Source: Lachnospiraceae bacterium
Lineage (GTDB): Bacteria; Bacillota; Clostridia; Lachnospirales; Lachnospiraceae
Length of the DNA stretch: 64,000 nt
Direction of reading: 5' to 3'
Assembly (NCBI GenBank): GCA_022791975.1
Contig: JAAWAC010000002.1
Coordinates: 180,970 to 244,969, forward strand
Positions 49,586 to 59,585 of the stretch are shown in pieces. The stretch's first letter is position 1, and every line of letters starts with the position of its first letter. A program made the position numbers and the translations under genes. The notes beneath the pieces were generated by a model that was not told where the DNA came from, did not search any database, and worked only from the letters and a program-made list of their open reading frames with translations.

Positions 49586-50581
49586 ATGAAGAAAAAAATC
49601 CTGTCTGTTTGTATGATTATACTACTTTTGGGATTCTTATTGCTGAATCCCTCAGAAGCTGTGGCTGGCTCAAGAGCCGGGTTGATGCTCTGGTTTCAGT
49701 CTGTGCTTCCAGTACTCTTACCATTTTTTATTCTGTCCCGGCTACTGATCTCTATAAATGGGATCGCGCCACTCACACGCCTTTTAAGCCCTCTGACCCG
49801 GCATATCTGGGGCCTGTCCCCCATGGGAACCTATGCCTTGCTCCTGGGATTTCTCTGCGGCTACCCCATGGGAGCCAAGATCGCCGGGGACCTGGTTCGG
49901 GAAGGAAAAATTACGCCAGCAGAGGGAAACTATCTTCTTCTTTTCTGTAACAATGTAAGTCCTGCCTTTCTCATGGGCTTTTGTCTTACGGAACAGCTAA
50001 AGGCACCCGCTCTGCTGTCCATCACCCTGGGGCTGGTCTATGGCCTTCCCCTGTTGCTGGCTGTATTTTGGAGGAAAAATTTCCATAATTTTACAGAAAC
50101 CAACTCCATTTCCCACAAGTTTTCCCAAACGCAGGGACAACGGAATATTCTATCACAAAAACAGGCGTCCGGATCTCAAATCAGCTTTAAAATCGTGGAC
50201 ACCTGCATCATGGACGGATTGGAAAGCATCCTGAAGCTAGGTTGCTATATTATCTTGTTTTCTATTATGGCCAGACTGGCAACTCAAATTCCCTGGCCCA
50301 ATCTTCTGATAGGGGCCATCAGTGTAGGAATCCTGGAGATAACCAATGGGATCGCCCTGGTCTGTCAACTACCTCTGTCCTTTCCCATCCGCTATCTTAC
50401 AGTCCTGGGCTTTGTGATTTTGGGAGGAGGCTCCGGCCTTGCCCAGACCCAGGGTATGCTGGTAGGCAGTGGCCTTTTGGTTTCCCGCTACATCAAAGCC
50501 AAGCTTATCACTGCGGTAACCGCCTTGCTTTTAGCTGCCATTCTGTTTACTGTTCTTCCGAGCTTAATGCTTCCCCGCTGA
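49586..50581 (+). CDS. YlbJ-like sporulation membrane protein, 331 aa
   Basis: Eight or nine membrane segments. The nucleoside-recognition/YlbJ pattern is seen in GSRAGLMLWFQSVLPVLLPFFI and LLGFLCGYPMGAKIAGDLV and again in NNVSPAFLMG. YlbJ-type proteins are needed for sporulation in Bacillus under mother-cell control. There is no good RBS before ATG 49586. It is the only plus-strand gene in this part and overlaps the converging 50547-51119 gene by 35 bp. Confidence 0.82.
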   Translation: MKKKILSVCMIILLLGFLLLNPSEAVAGSRAGLMLWFQSVLPVLLPFFILSRLLISINGIAPLTRLLSPLTRHIWGLSPMGTYALLLGFLCGYPMGAKIAGDLVREGKITPAEGNYLLLFCNNVSPAFLMGFCLTEQLKAPALLSITLGLVYGLPLLLAVFWRKNFHNFTETNSISHKFSQTQGQRNILSQKQASGSQISFKIVDTCIMDGLESILKLGCYIILFSIMARLATQIPWPNLLIGAISVGILEITNGIALVCQLPLSFPIRYLTVLGFVILGGGSGLAQTQGMLVGSGLLVSRYIKAKLITAVTALLLAAILFTVLPSLMLPR

Positions 50582-51119
50582 TAGTGGGAGCCAGTTCACT
50601 GCGGTTGGTGGTAACAATATCATAGCAATTCTGCAAAGACGCTATCAAAGACTCATACTTTGCCGAATAGTTACTGATGGCACCCTGAATAATATTTTGT
50701 AGATTCCCCAGCATATCATCCGTGTATTGCATGGCGCCCATGCGAATGTTGTTGGCATCGATGGTAGCGTTATCCACGATCTGCTGGGCCTGCTGAGCTG
50801 CAACCGCTATCATTTCATTGGCATTTATAAGGGCCTGCTGCATGATTTCGTGCTCATTGATCAATTCGGTTGTATGTATATTCGCCTCCTTGATCATGGC
50901 ATCGGCCTTTGCCTGGGCATCGGCCAGAATAGCATCCTTATTGGCCAGAATTTTCTGGTAACGCCGGATCTCTTCTGGTGTTTTCATCCGAAGCTCCCGA
51001 AGCAGCTCCTCGATCTCTTCTTTATTGACGATGATATTGGCCTTGGACAAGGTCTGTGGCTTACAGCTGTCAATGTATTCCTCAATTTCCTCGATAATCT
51101 GCTCAATTCTGCTGCTCAT
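50547..51119 (-). CDS. Coiled-coil DivIVA/ATPase-B-like protein, 190 aa
   Basis: RBS GAGGAGC precedes ATG 51119. A short N-terminal helix pair (EQIIEEIEEYIDSCK) precedes a long coiled coil (about 55-150) with Ala/Glu/Gln-rich heptads (ADAQAKADAMIKEANIHT). It has the look of small coiled-coil proteins often annotated as H+-ATPase subunit H-like or DivIVA-like in Lachnospiraceae. Function unknown. It sits directly before coaD. Confidence 0.75.
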   Translation of the reverse strand: MSSRIEQIIEEIEEYIDSCKPQTLSKANIIVNKEEIEELLRELRMKTPEEIRRYQKILANKDAILADAQAKADAMIKEANIHTTELINEHEIMQQALINANEMIAVAAQQAQQIVDNATIDANNIRMGAMQYTDDMLGNLQNIIQGAISNYSAKYESLIASLQNCYDIVTTNRSELAPTISGEALSSEEQ

Positions 51120-51134
51120 ATTTGCTCCTCTTTC

Positions 51135-51644
51135 CTATTTTGCGTCTATCCCCTTCTTGGCAGCCCGCTCTTTGACTCGCCGCTGCATGGGGCCTATCAC
51201 CGAAGCCGGGACAAATGCCGTCAAATCCCCTCCGAACTCCGCTACCTCCTTTACAGTGGTAGAGCTCAGATAGGCATATTCCAGACTGGTGCTCAAAAAC
51301 ATGGTATCAATCTCCGGGTTGATGATCCGATTGGTCTGTGCCATTTGCAGCTCATAGTCAAAATCTGAAATGGCCCGCAATCCCCGCACAATGATCTTCG
51401 CCTCAGAGGCCCGGGCAAACTCCGCTAAAAGTCCTGTAAAAGACTGAATCTTCACATTGGGAAGATCTTCCGTCACCTCTTTTAACATCTTAACACGTTC
51501 CTCCACCGAAAACAACGGAGATTTGGCCCGATTATTCAAAACTCCTACAATAAGCTCGTCCACCACATGGGAGGACCGGCGGATAATATCCAGATGTCCA
51601 AAGGTAACCGGGTCAAAGCTGCCCGCATAAATTGCTCGAATCAT
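51135..51644 (-). CDS. coaD: Phosphopantetheine adenylyltransferase
   Basis: RBS GAGGAT precedes ATG 51644. The 169-aa protein has the nucleotidyltransferase motif [15 protein letters not shown] and the C-terminal [19 protein letters not shown]. It makes dephospho-CoA. It overlaps rsmD by 4 bp (ATGA) and follows it as in most Firmicutes. Confidence 0.97.
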   Translation of the reverse strand: MIRAIYAGSFDPVTFGHLDIIRRSSHVVDELIVGVLNNRAKSPLFSVEERVKMLKEVTEDLPNVKIQSFTGLLAEFARASEAKIIVRGLRAISDFDYELQMAQTNRIINPEIDTMFLSTSLEYAYLSSTTVKEVAEFGGDLTAFVPASVIGPMQRRVKERAAKKGIDAK

Positions 51645-52207
51645 ATGTTATCCTCACTGGCATGTACAAAAAACACATGCTGATTTGTTTTGTATTCTTT
51701 TATCCTTGCAATGGAAAAGCCGTATTCCTGGGTATACTCCAAAGGCTCACCAAGAGCTGTTTCCAGGATAATCCAGGTATCCCTCTTCCAAAGGCTGCTG
51801 TGAGACAGGAAAGCGAATACCTGCCGCTCCAGTCCCTTTCCGTAGGGTGGATCCATAAAAATAAAGTCAAAGGGCTCCTCCCCCTCGAGGGTTTTAAGAC
51901 CACTTTCCACGTCTGTAATCAGAAGCCGGGCCTGATCCTCCAGTCTGGTAAACCGCAGGTTTTCCCGGATACAGGCTGCTGCCTGTCTGTTTTGCTCAAT
52001 GAAAATCCCCTGGGCTGCTCCTCGACTCAGGGCCTCTATGCCTATAGCTCCGCTGCCCGCAAACAGATCCAAAAACCTACAGTCTGCCAAATAGGGCTGG
52101 CACATATTAAACAAGGTCTCCTTTATGCGATCTGTGGTGGGCCGGGTCTCCATTCCCGGAAGGGTACGAAGAGGCATCCGCTTAGCCTTTCCAGCGATCA
52201 CTCTCAT
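51641..52207 (-). CDS. rsmD: 16S rRNA (guanine966-N2)-methyltransferase
   Basis: ATG 52207 (RBS AGGTG) is chosen at [16 protein letters not shown]-binding [20 protein letters not shown] and the catalytic MDPPYGKG (N-methyltransferase DPPY) are present. It methylates G966 of 16S rRNA. It overlaps the preceding FCL-ProA gene by 4 bp. Confidence 0.95.
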   Translation of the reverse strand: MRVIAGKAKRMPLRTLPGMETRPTTDRIKETLFNMCQPYLADCRFLDLFAGSGAIGIEALSRGAAQGIFIEQNRQAAACIRENLRFTRLEDQARLLITDVESGLKTLEGEEPFDFIFMDPPYGKGLERQVFAFLSHSSLWKRDTWIILETALGEPLEYTQEYGFSIARIKEYKTNQHVFFVHASEDNI

Positions 52208-54021
52208 TTTCGCACCTGCCCGTTTCCGCAAATCTGATATTTGCTGGAAGTCAGTGCCTCCAGACCCATGGGACCTCTGGCATGAAGCTTCTGGGTACTG
52301 ATCCCAATCTCCGCCCCAAAGCCAAATTCAAAGCCGTCCGTAAAGCGGGTGGAGGCATTGACATAGACAGCCGCCGCGTCCACTTCCTTGAGGAATTGCT
52401 CTGCATGGTCCGAATCCTGGGTAATGATGGCCTCCGAATGTCCTGTATTATATTGATTAATATGGGCGATGGCCTCCTCCAGGGAAGAAACGGTTTTCAC
52501 GGACATTTTGTAATCCAGGTATTCCCTTCCCCAGTCTTCCTCTGTAGCCTGCGTCATAGGACTTGCAGCACAGGCAGTTTCATCTCCCCGCAGCTCCACT
52601 CCTTTATCCGAAAGTCGGTCTGCCAGCAAAGGCAAAAACTTTGCAGCAATCGCCTTGTGCACCACCAGAGACTCACAGGCATTGCACACCCCGATACGCT
52701 GCGTTTTAGCGTTGTAAATAATGTCCAGAGCCATGGAAAAGTCCGCTGTCTCATCCACATAAATATGGCAGTTTCCGGAACCGGTTTCAATAACAGGAAT
52801 GGTGCTGTTGTGCACCACCGTATGAATCAGCCCGGCGCTTCCCCGGGGAATCAGCACATCTACGTATTGATTTAGGCGCATAAAGGCAGACGCTGTTTCT
52901 CGGCTGGTATCCCCTATCAGCTGTACGGCACCTACAGGCTGTCCTCCCTGCTCCAGAGCTTTTTGCAGGGCATCTACAATAGCTTGATTGGAGTGAATGG
53001 CGTCGCTGCCACCCCGGAGAATTACTGCGTTTCCAGTTTTAAAGCAAAGGCCAAAGGCATCCGCTGTTACATTGGGGCGAGCTTCATAAATGATTCCTAC
53101 CACCCCTAAGGGTACCCGCACCTGCCGGATATTTAAGCCGTTGGGAGGCTTGCGCTGGGATAGAACCTCCCCAATGGGATCCGGTAGCTGGGCTACTTGT
53201 AAAAGTCCCTCCTGCATGGACACCAGTCTTTCATGGGAAAGCTTAAGCCGATCAAGAAGTCCCTCGGGCATGCCCTTGGCTCTCCCCGCCTCCATATCCT
53301 TTGCATTGGCAGCTAATATGCGCTCTTCCTCCAAAAGCAGCTCTTCTGCTGCCAGACGAAGCACATGATTTTTTTCTTCCGTACAAAGGCGGGCCAGAAG
53401 TGGTTCGGCCGCTTTAGCCCGGGCGCCTAAATCCTCCAGCGCCTCCATGCAGCGCTGCTCCGTTATGATTTTCTGGGGAAGTCTGTCAAATTCCTCAAAA
53501 GGCACTTTCGGAAACACTTGAAATTCAAAAGCCAGCGCAATGCGCACCAGGCTCTCCCATGTAGCCTGATATTTGTCATAGAAGCCTCCCCCATATCCTA
53601 CCCGGTGCATACCTTCGTCAAAGGCCACCCCGGGAAGAATCAGTAAAGCATGGGGGTCCTGAGCCAAAGGTTGATCCTTTTTGGGTTCCCGAATGCCAAA
53701 ATAACCTTCCTCCAGCTGGTCAAAGCTGTCTATGTAATAGAATTCCATCACATCCCCCTGTACCCGAGGCACGGCTACGCGTTTCTTGTCCTCCCAGGCT
53801 TGGCGGATTATCTCTTCTGTCTCCACTTCATGCTTGTAATCCATGTAAGCATAAATACAGGAAGCGTTTTTGTATTCCGGCTGCATAAGGAAACGCCTGG
53901 CTATCTCTGTGCTCATAGCATGGATCTGTGCATCCGTATGAGCTTTTCTCCGGCTGTTTACCTCCCTGCGGATGGCCTGTTTTTCTTCCTTTTTTGATGG
54001 CTTAATGTCCCTTGTTTCCAT
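52204..54021 (-). CDS. proA: Fusion of 5-formyl-THF cyclo-ligase and gamma-glutamyl phosphate reductase (ProA), 605 aa
   Basis: RBS AGGAG precedes ATG 54021. Residues 1-190 are a 5-formyltetrahydrofolate cyclo-ligase with [24 protein letters not shown]. From M192 the 414-residue ProA begins in the same frame ([46 protein letters not shown] with the catalytic Cys, and [17 protein letters not shown]). There is no stop between them. ATG 53448 (M192) has a weak GGAG 10 bp upstream, so separate ProA may also be made. The first reaction makes methenyl-THF; ProA reduces glutamyl-5-phosphate for proline. proB lies 1 kb upstream in the same direction. Confidence 0.9.
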   Translation of the reverse strand: METRDIKPSKKEEKQAIRREVNSRRKAHTDAQIHAMSTEIARRFLMQPEYKNASCIYAYMDYKHEVETEEIIRQAWEDKKRVAVPRVQGDVMEFYYIDSFDQLEEGYFGIREPKKDQPLAQDPHALLILPGVAFDEGMHRVGYGGGFYDKYQATWESLVRIALAFEFQVFPKVPFEEFDRLPQKIITEQRCMEALEDLGARAKAAEPLLARLCTEEKNHVLRLAAEELLLEEERILAANAKDMEAGRAKGMPEGLLDRLKLSHERLVSMQEGLLQVAQLPDPIGEVLSQRKPPNGLNIRQVRVPLGVVGIIYEARPNVTADAFGLCFKTGNAVILRGGSDAIHSNQAIVDALQKALEQGGQPVGAVQLIGDTSRETASAFMRLNQYVDVLIPRGSAGLIHTVVHNSTIPVIETGSGNCHIYVDETADFSMALDIIYNAKTQRIGVCNACESLVVHKAIAAKFLPLLADRLSDKGVELRGDETACAASPMTQATEEDWGREYLDYKMSVKTVSSLEEAIAHINQYNTGHSEAIITQDSDHAEQFLKEVDAAAVYVNASTRFTDGFEFGFGAEIGISTQKLHARGPMGLEALTSSKYQICGNGQVRK

Positions 54022-54220
54022 ATTTTTCTCCTAAATTTGTGATACTACCGTCGGCCTCCTGAATCTGAATTTGATCCATCTGTCCCCGCAGATTGTGACG
54101 AATAGCCTCGATATATTCCCGACGCAAATCTGCCTGCTCCCGCTTTTCTGCGTTAGTCAGACCCTCGGCCTTGGACTTATGATAAAGTTCATTGATCCTT
54201 GCAATTTTTTCCTCATTCAA
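54002..54220 (-). CDS. ynzC: DUF896 protein, YnzC family, 72 aa
   Basis: TTG 54220 follows GGAGG with good spacing. The family pattern [20 protein letters not shown] and [15 protein letters not shown] is nearly complete. These small helical proteins are partly LexA-regulated in Bacillus. The last 20 bp overlap the start of the FCL-ProA gene, indicating translational coupling. Confidence 0.92.
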   Translation of the reverse strand: MNEEKIARINELYHKSKAEGLTNAEKREQADLRREYIEAIRHNLRGQMDQIQIQEADGSITNLGEKYGNKGH

Positions 54221-54248
54221 AGGGATCGCCTCCTGACTGTATATGCGT

Positions 54249-55103
54249 CTATTCCATGTGAAGAAATCTTTTCAAATCTGGATAGATTTCTTTTGCATAG
54301 GTATAGCCGTGTTCATAAAAGGCTGTCAATACCAGCCTGTCATCCTCTGTATTTTTTACCACCGGAACCTGGGGACGGATCACATATACGTGCCCCCGAG
54401 CCTCCAGATTTTCAATAAGATCCATGGTTCGATTGTATATCACTGCCCGCTTGCGGACGCTCTGTATCAGCCTGGGATATTTGGAATACATAATCTGGGA
54501 CAGACGCAGAATTTTTCTGGATGTTTTTTTTCGATACCCTTTTTCCCGGGTGAGTACAATCACATTATGTCGCATGCCATCCCGCAGGGCCTTTCGGAGA
54601 GGCACAGAATCTGCTAATCCTCCATCCAAAAGAGGAATCCCGTCCACATAGACCATGGGAGAAACTACTGGCAGGCTGGAAGAAGCCCGGCAAATCTGCA
54701 TTAGACGCTCTCTGCTTTCTCTCTCCTGAAGGTAAGCGGCCTCTCCTGTTAAACAGTTGGTAGCAGTAAGAATACAGGTCTGCTCAGAGTGGAAGAACTG
54801 CTCATAGTCAAAGGGAAAGATGGAGTTGGGAAAAATATCAAAAATCAACTCCATATTAAACAGACTGTGATTGCGGATCAGATGCCGCAGCCCCACATAG
54901 CTGCCAGCCGCCAGGTAGTCAATGGTACATTTTTTGGTTCTGCCCGGCTGACGAGACACATAATTCACCGCGTTACAGGCCCCAGCAGATACACCGATCA
55001 CATAGGGCAGATACAAATTCTGCTCCATAAAATAATCCAGCACACCAGCCGTAAAAACCCCCCGGGTGCCCCCACCCTCCAGGATTAAACCAGTTGTCTT
55101 CAT
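54249..55103 (-). CDS. Patatin-like phospholipase, 284 aa
   Basis: RBS GAGGAG precedes ATG 55103. The glycine-rich loop GGGTRGVFTAGVLD, the nucleophile GVSAGA (GxSxG) and the Asp of DGGLADS form the catalytic Ser-Asp dyad. Such hydrolases act on membrane lipids. It overlaps proB by 4 bp (ATGA), so it is inserted in the proB-proA operon. Confidence 0.92.
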   Translation of the reverse strand: MKTTGLILEGGGTRGVFTAGVLDYFMEQNLYLPYVIGVSAGACNAVNYVSRQPGRTKKCTIDYLAAGSYVGLRHLIRNHSLFNMELIFDIFPNSIFPFDYEQFFHSEQTCILTATNCLTGEAAYLQERESRERLMQICRASSSLPVVSPMVYVDGIPLLDGGLADSVPLRKALRDGMRHNVIVLTREKGYRKKTSRKILRLSQIMYSKYPRLIQSVRKRAVIYNRTMDLIENLEARGHVYVIRPQVPVVKNTEDDRLVLTAFYEHGYTYAKEIYPDLKRFLHME

Positions 55104-55957
55104 ACATTCATCTCCTCTAAAAATCGCTTCAGTCGAAATTCTTTCTGAGGATTTGCCAAAAAGAGGGTCCCCACATCATGCCCCTCCATAATCTCATGGA
55201 TAACTCCCACATCATGCCCATTGGCAATTATCATGTCTGCACCGGCTGTGGTGGCCAGACGGGCCGCTGTAAGCTTAGTGGCCATACCTCCGGTTCCCAC
55301 ACTGCTGCCAGAGCCCTTGCCCATGGACATCAGTTTATCATCCAAATGTTCCACCAAATGAATAAAGGAGGCATTGGGATTTTGATTGGGATCATCGGTA
55401 AACAGCCCATCTATATCCGAGAGCAAAATCAAAAGATCCGCGTGGATCAGTGCAGCTACCACGGCAGAAAGGGTATCATTGTCTCCAAACTGCTCCAGAC
55501 GGTTCAGCTCATAGGTGGAAACGGTATCATTTTCATTGACAATGGGAATGGCTCCCAACATCAAAAGCTCCTCAAAGGTATTCTGGGCATTGTGTCGATT
55601 ATGGTCATTGACCATGGTATTTCGAGTCATAAGAATCTGGGCAGCCACCTGGTTGTATTCGGAAAAAAGCTTCTGGTATACCATCATTAGACGGCCCTGG
55701 CCCACAGCTGCACAGGCCTGCTTGGTGGCAATCGCTACGGGACGCTCTTTTATCCCTACAGCCTTGCGCCCTACAGCAATGGCACCGGAGGTTACCAGCA
55801 CCACTTCCCGGCCCTGGTTGCGCAAATCCGTTAGTTCCCGCACAAGCCGCTCCATTTTAATCAGATTCAAGGCCCCTGTTTCTCCATGGGTTAACGTAGA
55901 CGATCCTACTTTTATGACAATTCTCTTTTTCTCTCTCAGTAAATCTCTGGCACTCAT
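55100..55957 (-). CDS. proB: Glutamate 5-kinase, short form without PUA domain
   Basis: RBS GGGAGG precedes ATG 55957. The 285-aa amino-acid-kinase domain has VIKVGSSTLTH, VTSGAIAVGRKAVG and GTGGMATKLTAARLATTAG. The C-terminal PUA domain of longer ProB is missing, as is common in Firmicutes. It catalyses the first step of proline synthesis; the ProA partner is downstream in the fused gene. Confidence 0.96.
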   Translation of the reverse strand: MSARDLLREKKRIVIKVGSSTLTHGETGALNLIKMERLVRELTDLRNQGREVVLVTSGAIAVGRKAVGIKERPVAIATKQACAAVGQGRLMMVYQKLFSEYNQVAAQILMTRNTMVNDHNRHNAQNTFEELLMLGAIPIVNENDTVSTYELNRLEQFGDNDTLSAVVAALIHADLLILLSDIDGLFTDDPNQNPNASFIHLVEHLDDKLMSMGKGSGSSVGTGGMATKLTAARLATTAGADMIIANGHDVGVIHEIMEGHDVGTLFLANPQKEFRLKRFLEEMNV

Positions 55958-56054
55958 TCGTTCCTCCCTGGCAGTCCCCTCTGAAAGGTATGGACTGACT
56001 GTGTATGCTTACACTCCATATTAATTTACACCATTCCAGGGAGAATCGCAATAG

Positions 56055-56597
56055 TTAACTGGAGTAATTCTCCAGAAAATCATAGAGCTCCTGCTCGCTG
56101 AGCACACCCTTTCCTGTGCAAATTTCCTCCTGAAGCTCTTGGGGCAAATCCCCGATGGAAATCTCCGTATACTCATAAATCGTTTCCTGATCCGCATTGT
56201 AAATATTTACATAGCCGAATTCCTCCACCAGGTAATAGCTGTATTCTACCTCTTCCTGCCCACCTGAAAGAATATCTGCCTCTACAGCTCCCGGAGGAAG
56301 GGCAGTCTCCAAAAGTGGGTCCTCTGTCACCTCCAAAGTGTCTGGCTGCCCCTTGGTATCCACACTCTCCCCTTCTCCCTTGTCCGGTTTTCCCTCCTCT
56401 GCTGTCTCGTCAGGCTGTTCTTTGCTGATCTCTTCCCTGTCAGGCTCTGGAGTGGGAATGTTTTCTGGCTGCTCTGCGTTTAATTCTGGTAGATAGCCAT
56501 TCTCTTTTGCATACCGGTCTGAGTACAAATAACTGGAGTAATAGGCCAGCAGACACAGCGCACCAAAAGAAAACAGCCCCAGCACTGCTTTTTTCAT
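56055..56597 (-). CDS. BofC-like exported protein, 180 aa
   Basis: ATG 56597 is chosen; its RBS AAGGAGG lies in a hairpin (56598-56643). A membrane anchor (about 4-23) is followed by an acidic Pro/Glu/Asp-rich linker (35-105) and a C-terminal BofC-like module (VEYSYYLVEEFGYVNIYN, YTEISIGDLP, ending in LYDFLENY). BofC is a forespore regulator of SpoIVB in Bacillus. Here it may serve a similar intermembrane role. Assignment to BofC_C rests on the pattern. Confidence 0.7.
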   Translation of the reverse strand: MKKAVLGLFSFGALCLLAYYSSYLYSDRYAKENGYLPELNAEQPENIPTPEPDREEISKEQPDETAEEGKPDKGEGESVDTKGQPDTLEVTEDPLLETALPPGAVEADILSGGQEEVEYSYYLVEEFGYVNIYNADQETIYEYTEISIGDLPQELQEEICTGKGVLSEQELYDFLENYSS

Positions 56598-56643
56598 AAA
56601 AAAACCCTCCTTTTTCCTTAGTATGGACAAAAAGAAGGGTTTT
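56598..56643 (-). terminator. Terminator hairpin that contains the next gene's RBS
   Basis: On the minus strand AAAACCCTTCTTTTT (56643-56629) pairs over 15 positions (one G-U) with AAAAAGGAGGGTTTT (56615-56601), followed by T3 and the ATG of the BofC-like gene. The AAGGAGG of that gene is in the 3' arm. The hairpin can thus stop transcription from the SpoVB-like gene and hide the RBS in read-through RNA. Confidence 0.75.
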
Positions 56644-56667
56644 CAATCCTGTTTTCCCCCAAGGCTA

Positions 56668-58326
56668 TTACAAAAGATGCAGCTTTTTAAGTAGACGTAC
56701 CAGAGAACGCCCTTTGGGAAGGTTGGAAAGCTCCTCTGGGGTAACCCCCTGGAGCACCAGGATAAAGACCGCATAGATCAGCACAGCCAGGGGAACACAA
56801 ATGCAAAGAGTCACAGTATTTCCCAAGTTTTCGTGTACAAACTCATAGAGGAGCCAAATGGAAATTCCCATAATCAGAGAGGCAAAGGTAGGGATCAAAA
56901 AGGTCCTCCGTATTTCCTGTCGATAGTTGAGATGTCTCCGGATTGCCAGGGCATTGAGCACACACATCATAAGTGCAAAGAACATATAGGCAGCCATAAC
57001 AGCGTAAATATCCAGATCTCCCACTACCACCAGCACTAAAAGCAGCAATAGATGGGACACCAGGGCAATGGCAGCATGAATAACGGGAAGACGCATCTGA
57101 TCGATTCCCTGAAGAATACCATTTGTCAAAGTGGACAAGCCATAGAATACGACTGACGCCGATCCGTATAAAAACAGCTTTCCTGACAATTCAATTCCCT
57201 CATGGAACAAGAGCTGCACAATAGGCTCCCCCAAGGCTGTCAATCCCACAGCTGAGGGAATGCAGACCATCATTACCATGCGGATGGCTTCCTCCGTCTC
57301 CTGCCGCATTTCCTTTCGGTTTCCGGAAATCCGAGCGGCTGTCAGAGCAGGAATGGTGGAGGCAGACAGGGCGGAGGCCACTGCAATCGGCACATTGGTC
57401 AGAAGCTTATATTTTCCTGTAAATGCCCCCCACTGCTGGCTCACCATCAGAGAATCCTTTTTTAGCACCTCCAGCATTAAGTATTTAAATACTCCCTGGT
57501 CAATCACGCTATTTATATTGTAGATAGCCGTGCTCAAGATTACAGGAAGAATGGTTAAAAGTAGTGTTTTCAGCAGGCTGGAATAGCTCATAAGCCGTCG
57601 GGTCCGATCCCGCTTCAATCTTTTTTGTAGAACTCGGTTATATAACAGCATAACAGCAATGAGAAACAGAAGCGCTGCCAAAGCTCCCGCTGAGGTGCCC
57701 AGAGTACTTCCCGCAGCTCCATAAGACGCAGCTTTGGTGCCGTTTACCATGCCAGCCTTTTGGTCTAGCTCTAGACCATAACGAAACAGCCAGCCAGCCG
57801 CAGCAATGCTGACTACTGCATTGATAATCTGTTCCAGGATCTGGGATACGGCCGTAGGCATCATAGTTCCCAATCCCTGGAAATATCCCCGGATCACACC
57901 CATAATAGCCAGGATAAAGACGGCTGCGGAGAGCACCCGCAGAGCCATGGCACTTTGGGGAGTATGCACCACCTGCGTAGCCAAAAAGTCCGCACAGAAG
58001 AAGGTAAACAGAGCTCCAAGAGTCCCGGAGACCAGAGCAAAAAGCAGAGCTCCCCGGAAAAGCCGCATGGCATTTCTATACTGCTCCAGCTTCACACGTG
58101 CGGCCACCAGTTTGGAAACGGCTAGAGGCAGGCTATAGGAGGATATGAGAAGAATGATATTGTAAATCTCAAAGGCTCCGGAATAGTAATCATTTCCCAC
58201 ATCGCCTATAATGTTGGTCACAGGAATCCGGTAAAGCATGCCAATGATACGCACCACAATAGAGGCAATCGCTAAAATACTACCCTGGACAATATAGTTG
58301 GATTTTTCTGTTTTCCTGTTTCCCAT
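56668..58326 (-). CDS. SpoVB-like MOP-family flippase, 552 aa
   Basis: RBS AGAGGAATT precedes ATG 58326. Fourteen membrane segments fit the polysaccharide transporter/MurJ-like (MOP) superfamily; the start KSNYIVQGSILAIASIVVRI-like sequence and the conserved GNDYYSGAFEIYNIILLIS match SpoVB/YtgP types. These flip lipid-linked peptidoglycan or other precursors, with SpoVB needed for spore cortex. It is preceded by a YerB-like gene. Confidence 0.9.
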   Translation of the reverse strand: MGNRKTEKSNYIVQGSILAIASIVVRIIGMLYRIPVTNIIGDVGNDYYSGAFEIYNIILLISSYSLPLAVSKLVAARVKLEQYRNAMRLFRGALLFALVSGTLGALFTFFCADFLATQVVHTPQSAMALRVLSAAVFILAIMGVIRGYFQGLGTMMPTAVSQILEQIINAVVSIAAAGWLFRYGLELDQKAGMVNGTKAASYGAAGSTLGTSAGALAALLFLIAVMLLYNRVLQKRLKRDRTRRLMSYSSLLKTLLLTILPVILSTAIYNINSVIDQGVFKYLMLEVLKKDSLMVSQQWGAFTGKYKLLTNVPIAVASALSASTIPALTAARISGNRKEMRQETEEAIRMVMMVCIPSAVGLTALGEPIVQLLFHEGIELSGKLFLYGSASVVFYGLSTLTNGILQGIDQMRLPVIHAAIALVSHLLLLLVLVVVGDLDIYAVMAAYMFFALMMCVLNALAIRRHLNYRQEIRRTFLIPTFASLIMGISIWLLYEFVHENLGNTVTLCICVPLAVLIYAVFILVLQGVTPEELSNLPKGRSLVRLLKKLHLL

Positions 58327-58395
58327 GTGAATTCCTCTTACTCTTATGTATACCAGTATGGACTGGTTTGACGCATTTTATTTCCTGCGCCGGTT

Positions 58396-59568
58396 TTATT
58401 GGATTACCACATCATCCGCATAATCCATCCAGATGATGCAGATAAAGGTGGTACCGGAGTTGAGCACTATTTTAGAGCCGTCCTCCTGATAATATTGCGC
58501 TGGTGTCCCTAGGACCCCCGGGTTACACCAGTATCCCTCGATCATTTTTCCCTCCGTAAACACCTTGCAGGGCTGTCGCTCAGACTGGGTGGCAAAAGAC
58601 AGGTAGTCCTTGGCATCCAATACATTTCCCTCACAATATTGAAAGATTACATTCTTTACTGCCACCTGTTTTCCCGTAAGCTCATCCATATGGGGATTCC
58701 CATAAGTGGATCGATAATACAGATGATCCCCCTCATTGTATTGAAACGTAGCTTTAACTCCGCCAAAACCGTTTTTCCCGCCAGTTCCTCCGGGCTGTAA
58801 AAGGGTAGCGTCGGGATACCCCTCATAGGCTACCACCTGGCCGTCCTTGGCAAAAAAGAATTTCCCCTCATAATCCTCCTTTAAGGCAGTCCGGTAGCCC
58901 TTTTTCTCAATATCCTGTGGAATCTTGGAGGGAAAAGCATACAGGGTATGTTCACTGGCCTTGCCGGGGCGGGATATGCGGTCATACATAACGGTAGCCG
59001 GTTTTTGTATACCGGAGGTACCACCGGAAAGCACATCAAAATCTCCGCTGTTCAGATCGTTCAGGGCATAAATAGCCTGTCCAAAGTGACAGTAGATGGC
59101 GTCGAACTCCTGGGCAAAGTGCAGGTAATACTGACGGCAGCTGCGCACAGAGCCAATCCTTTCCAAATTCTCCCAGTCCTCAAAAATCCCCATCCAGCGG
59201 GTGATCCGCCCTTCTACGGCGCATTCATAGATTACACTGGCGTTAGAAACCCCAGACATAGGCAGAGCCACCGAGGTATTATTTAGCATAACCGCCAGAG
59301 GCCGCTTTTCTGCCATCTCCACAGGAATCCATTCCCCTGTAAACAGGCTGCGGATTTTTCCGTCCACCACTACCCGTTCTTCGGTTTCCTCCTCCCCTTC
59401 CTCTGTGGGCTCCGCTACCTGGAGAATCTCTGCCTCTGTGTCAAAGACTGTCCCCCCTGAAGCAGTTTCTGCTCCTTCTAAGTCCTCATTTTCTTTTTTT
59501 GCGCAGCCAAACAGTATCCCTGTTAAAAGCAGCAACAGGGCCACCTGCCATATACATTGTTTTCTCAT
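58396..59568 (-). CDS. DUF3048 lipoprotein, YerB-like, 390 aa
   Basis: RBS GAGGAG precedes ATG 59568. The lipoprotein signal ends in LFGC. Glu-rich residues 25-65 lead to DUF3048 with RPLAVMLNNTSVALPMSGVSNA, IYECAVEGRITRWMGIFED and RIGSVRSCRQYY. A C-terminal DUF3048_C part follows, with the WMDYADDVVI end. It is a surface protein of unknown function in Firmicutes. Confidence 0.9.
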   Translation of the reverse strand: MRKQCIWQVALLLLLTGILFGCAKKENEDLEGAETASGGTVFDTEAEILQVAEPTEEGEEETEERVVVDGKIRSLFTGEWIPVEMAEKRPLAVMLNNTSVALPMSGVSNASVIYECAVEGRITRWMGIFEDWENLERIGSVRSCRQYYLHFAQEFDAIYCHFGQAIYALNDLNSGDFDVLSGGTSGIQKPATVMYDRISRPGKASEHTLYAFPSKIPQDIEKKGYRTALKEDYEGKFFFAKDGQVVAYEGYPDATLLQPGGTGGKNGFGGVKATFQYNEGDHLYYRSTYGNPHMDELTGKQVAVKNVIFQYCEGNVLDAKDYLSFATQSERQPCKVFTEGKMIEGYWCNPGVLGTPAQYYQEDGSKIVLNSGTTFICIIWMDYADDVVIQ

Positions 59569-59585
59569 ATGACCAATCTCCTCGT

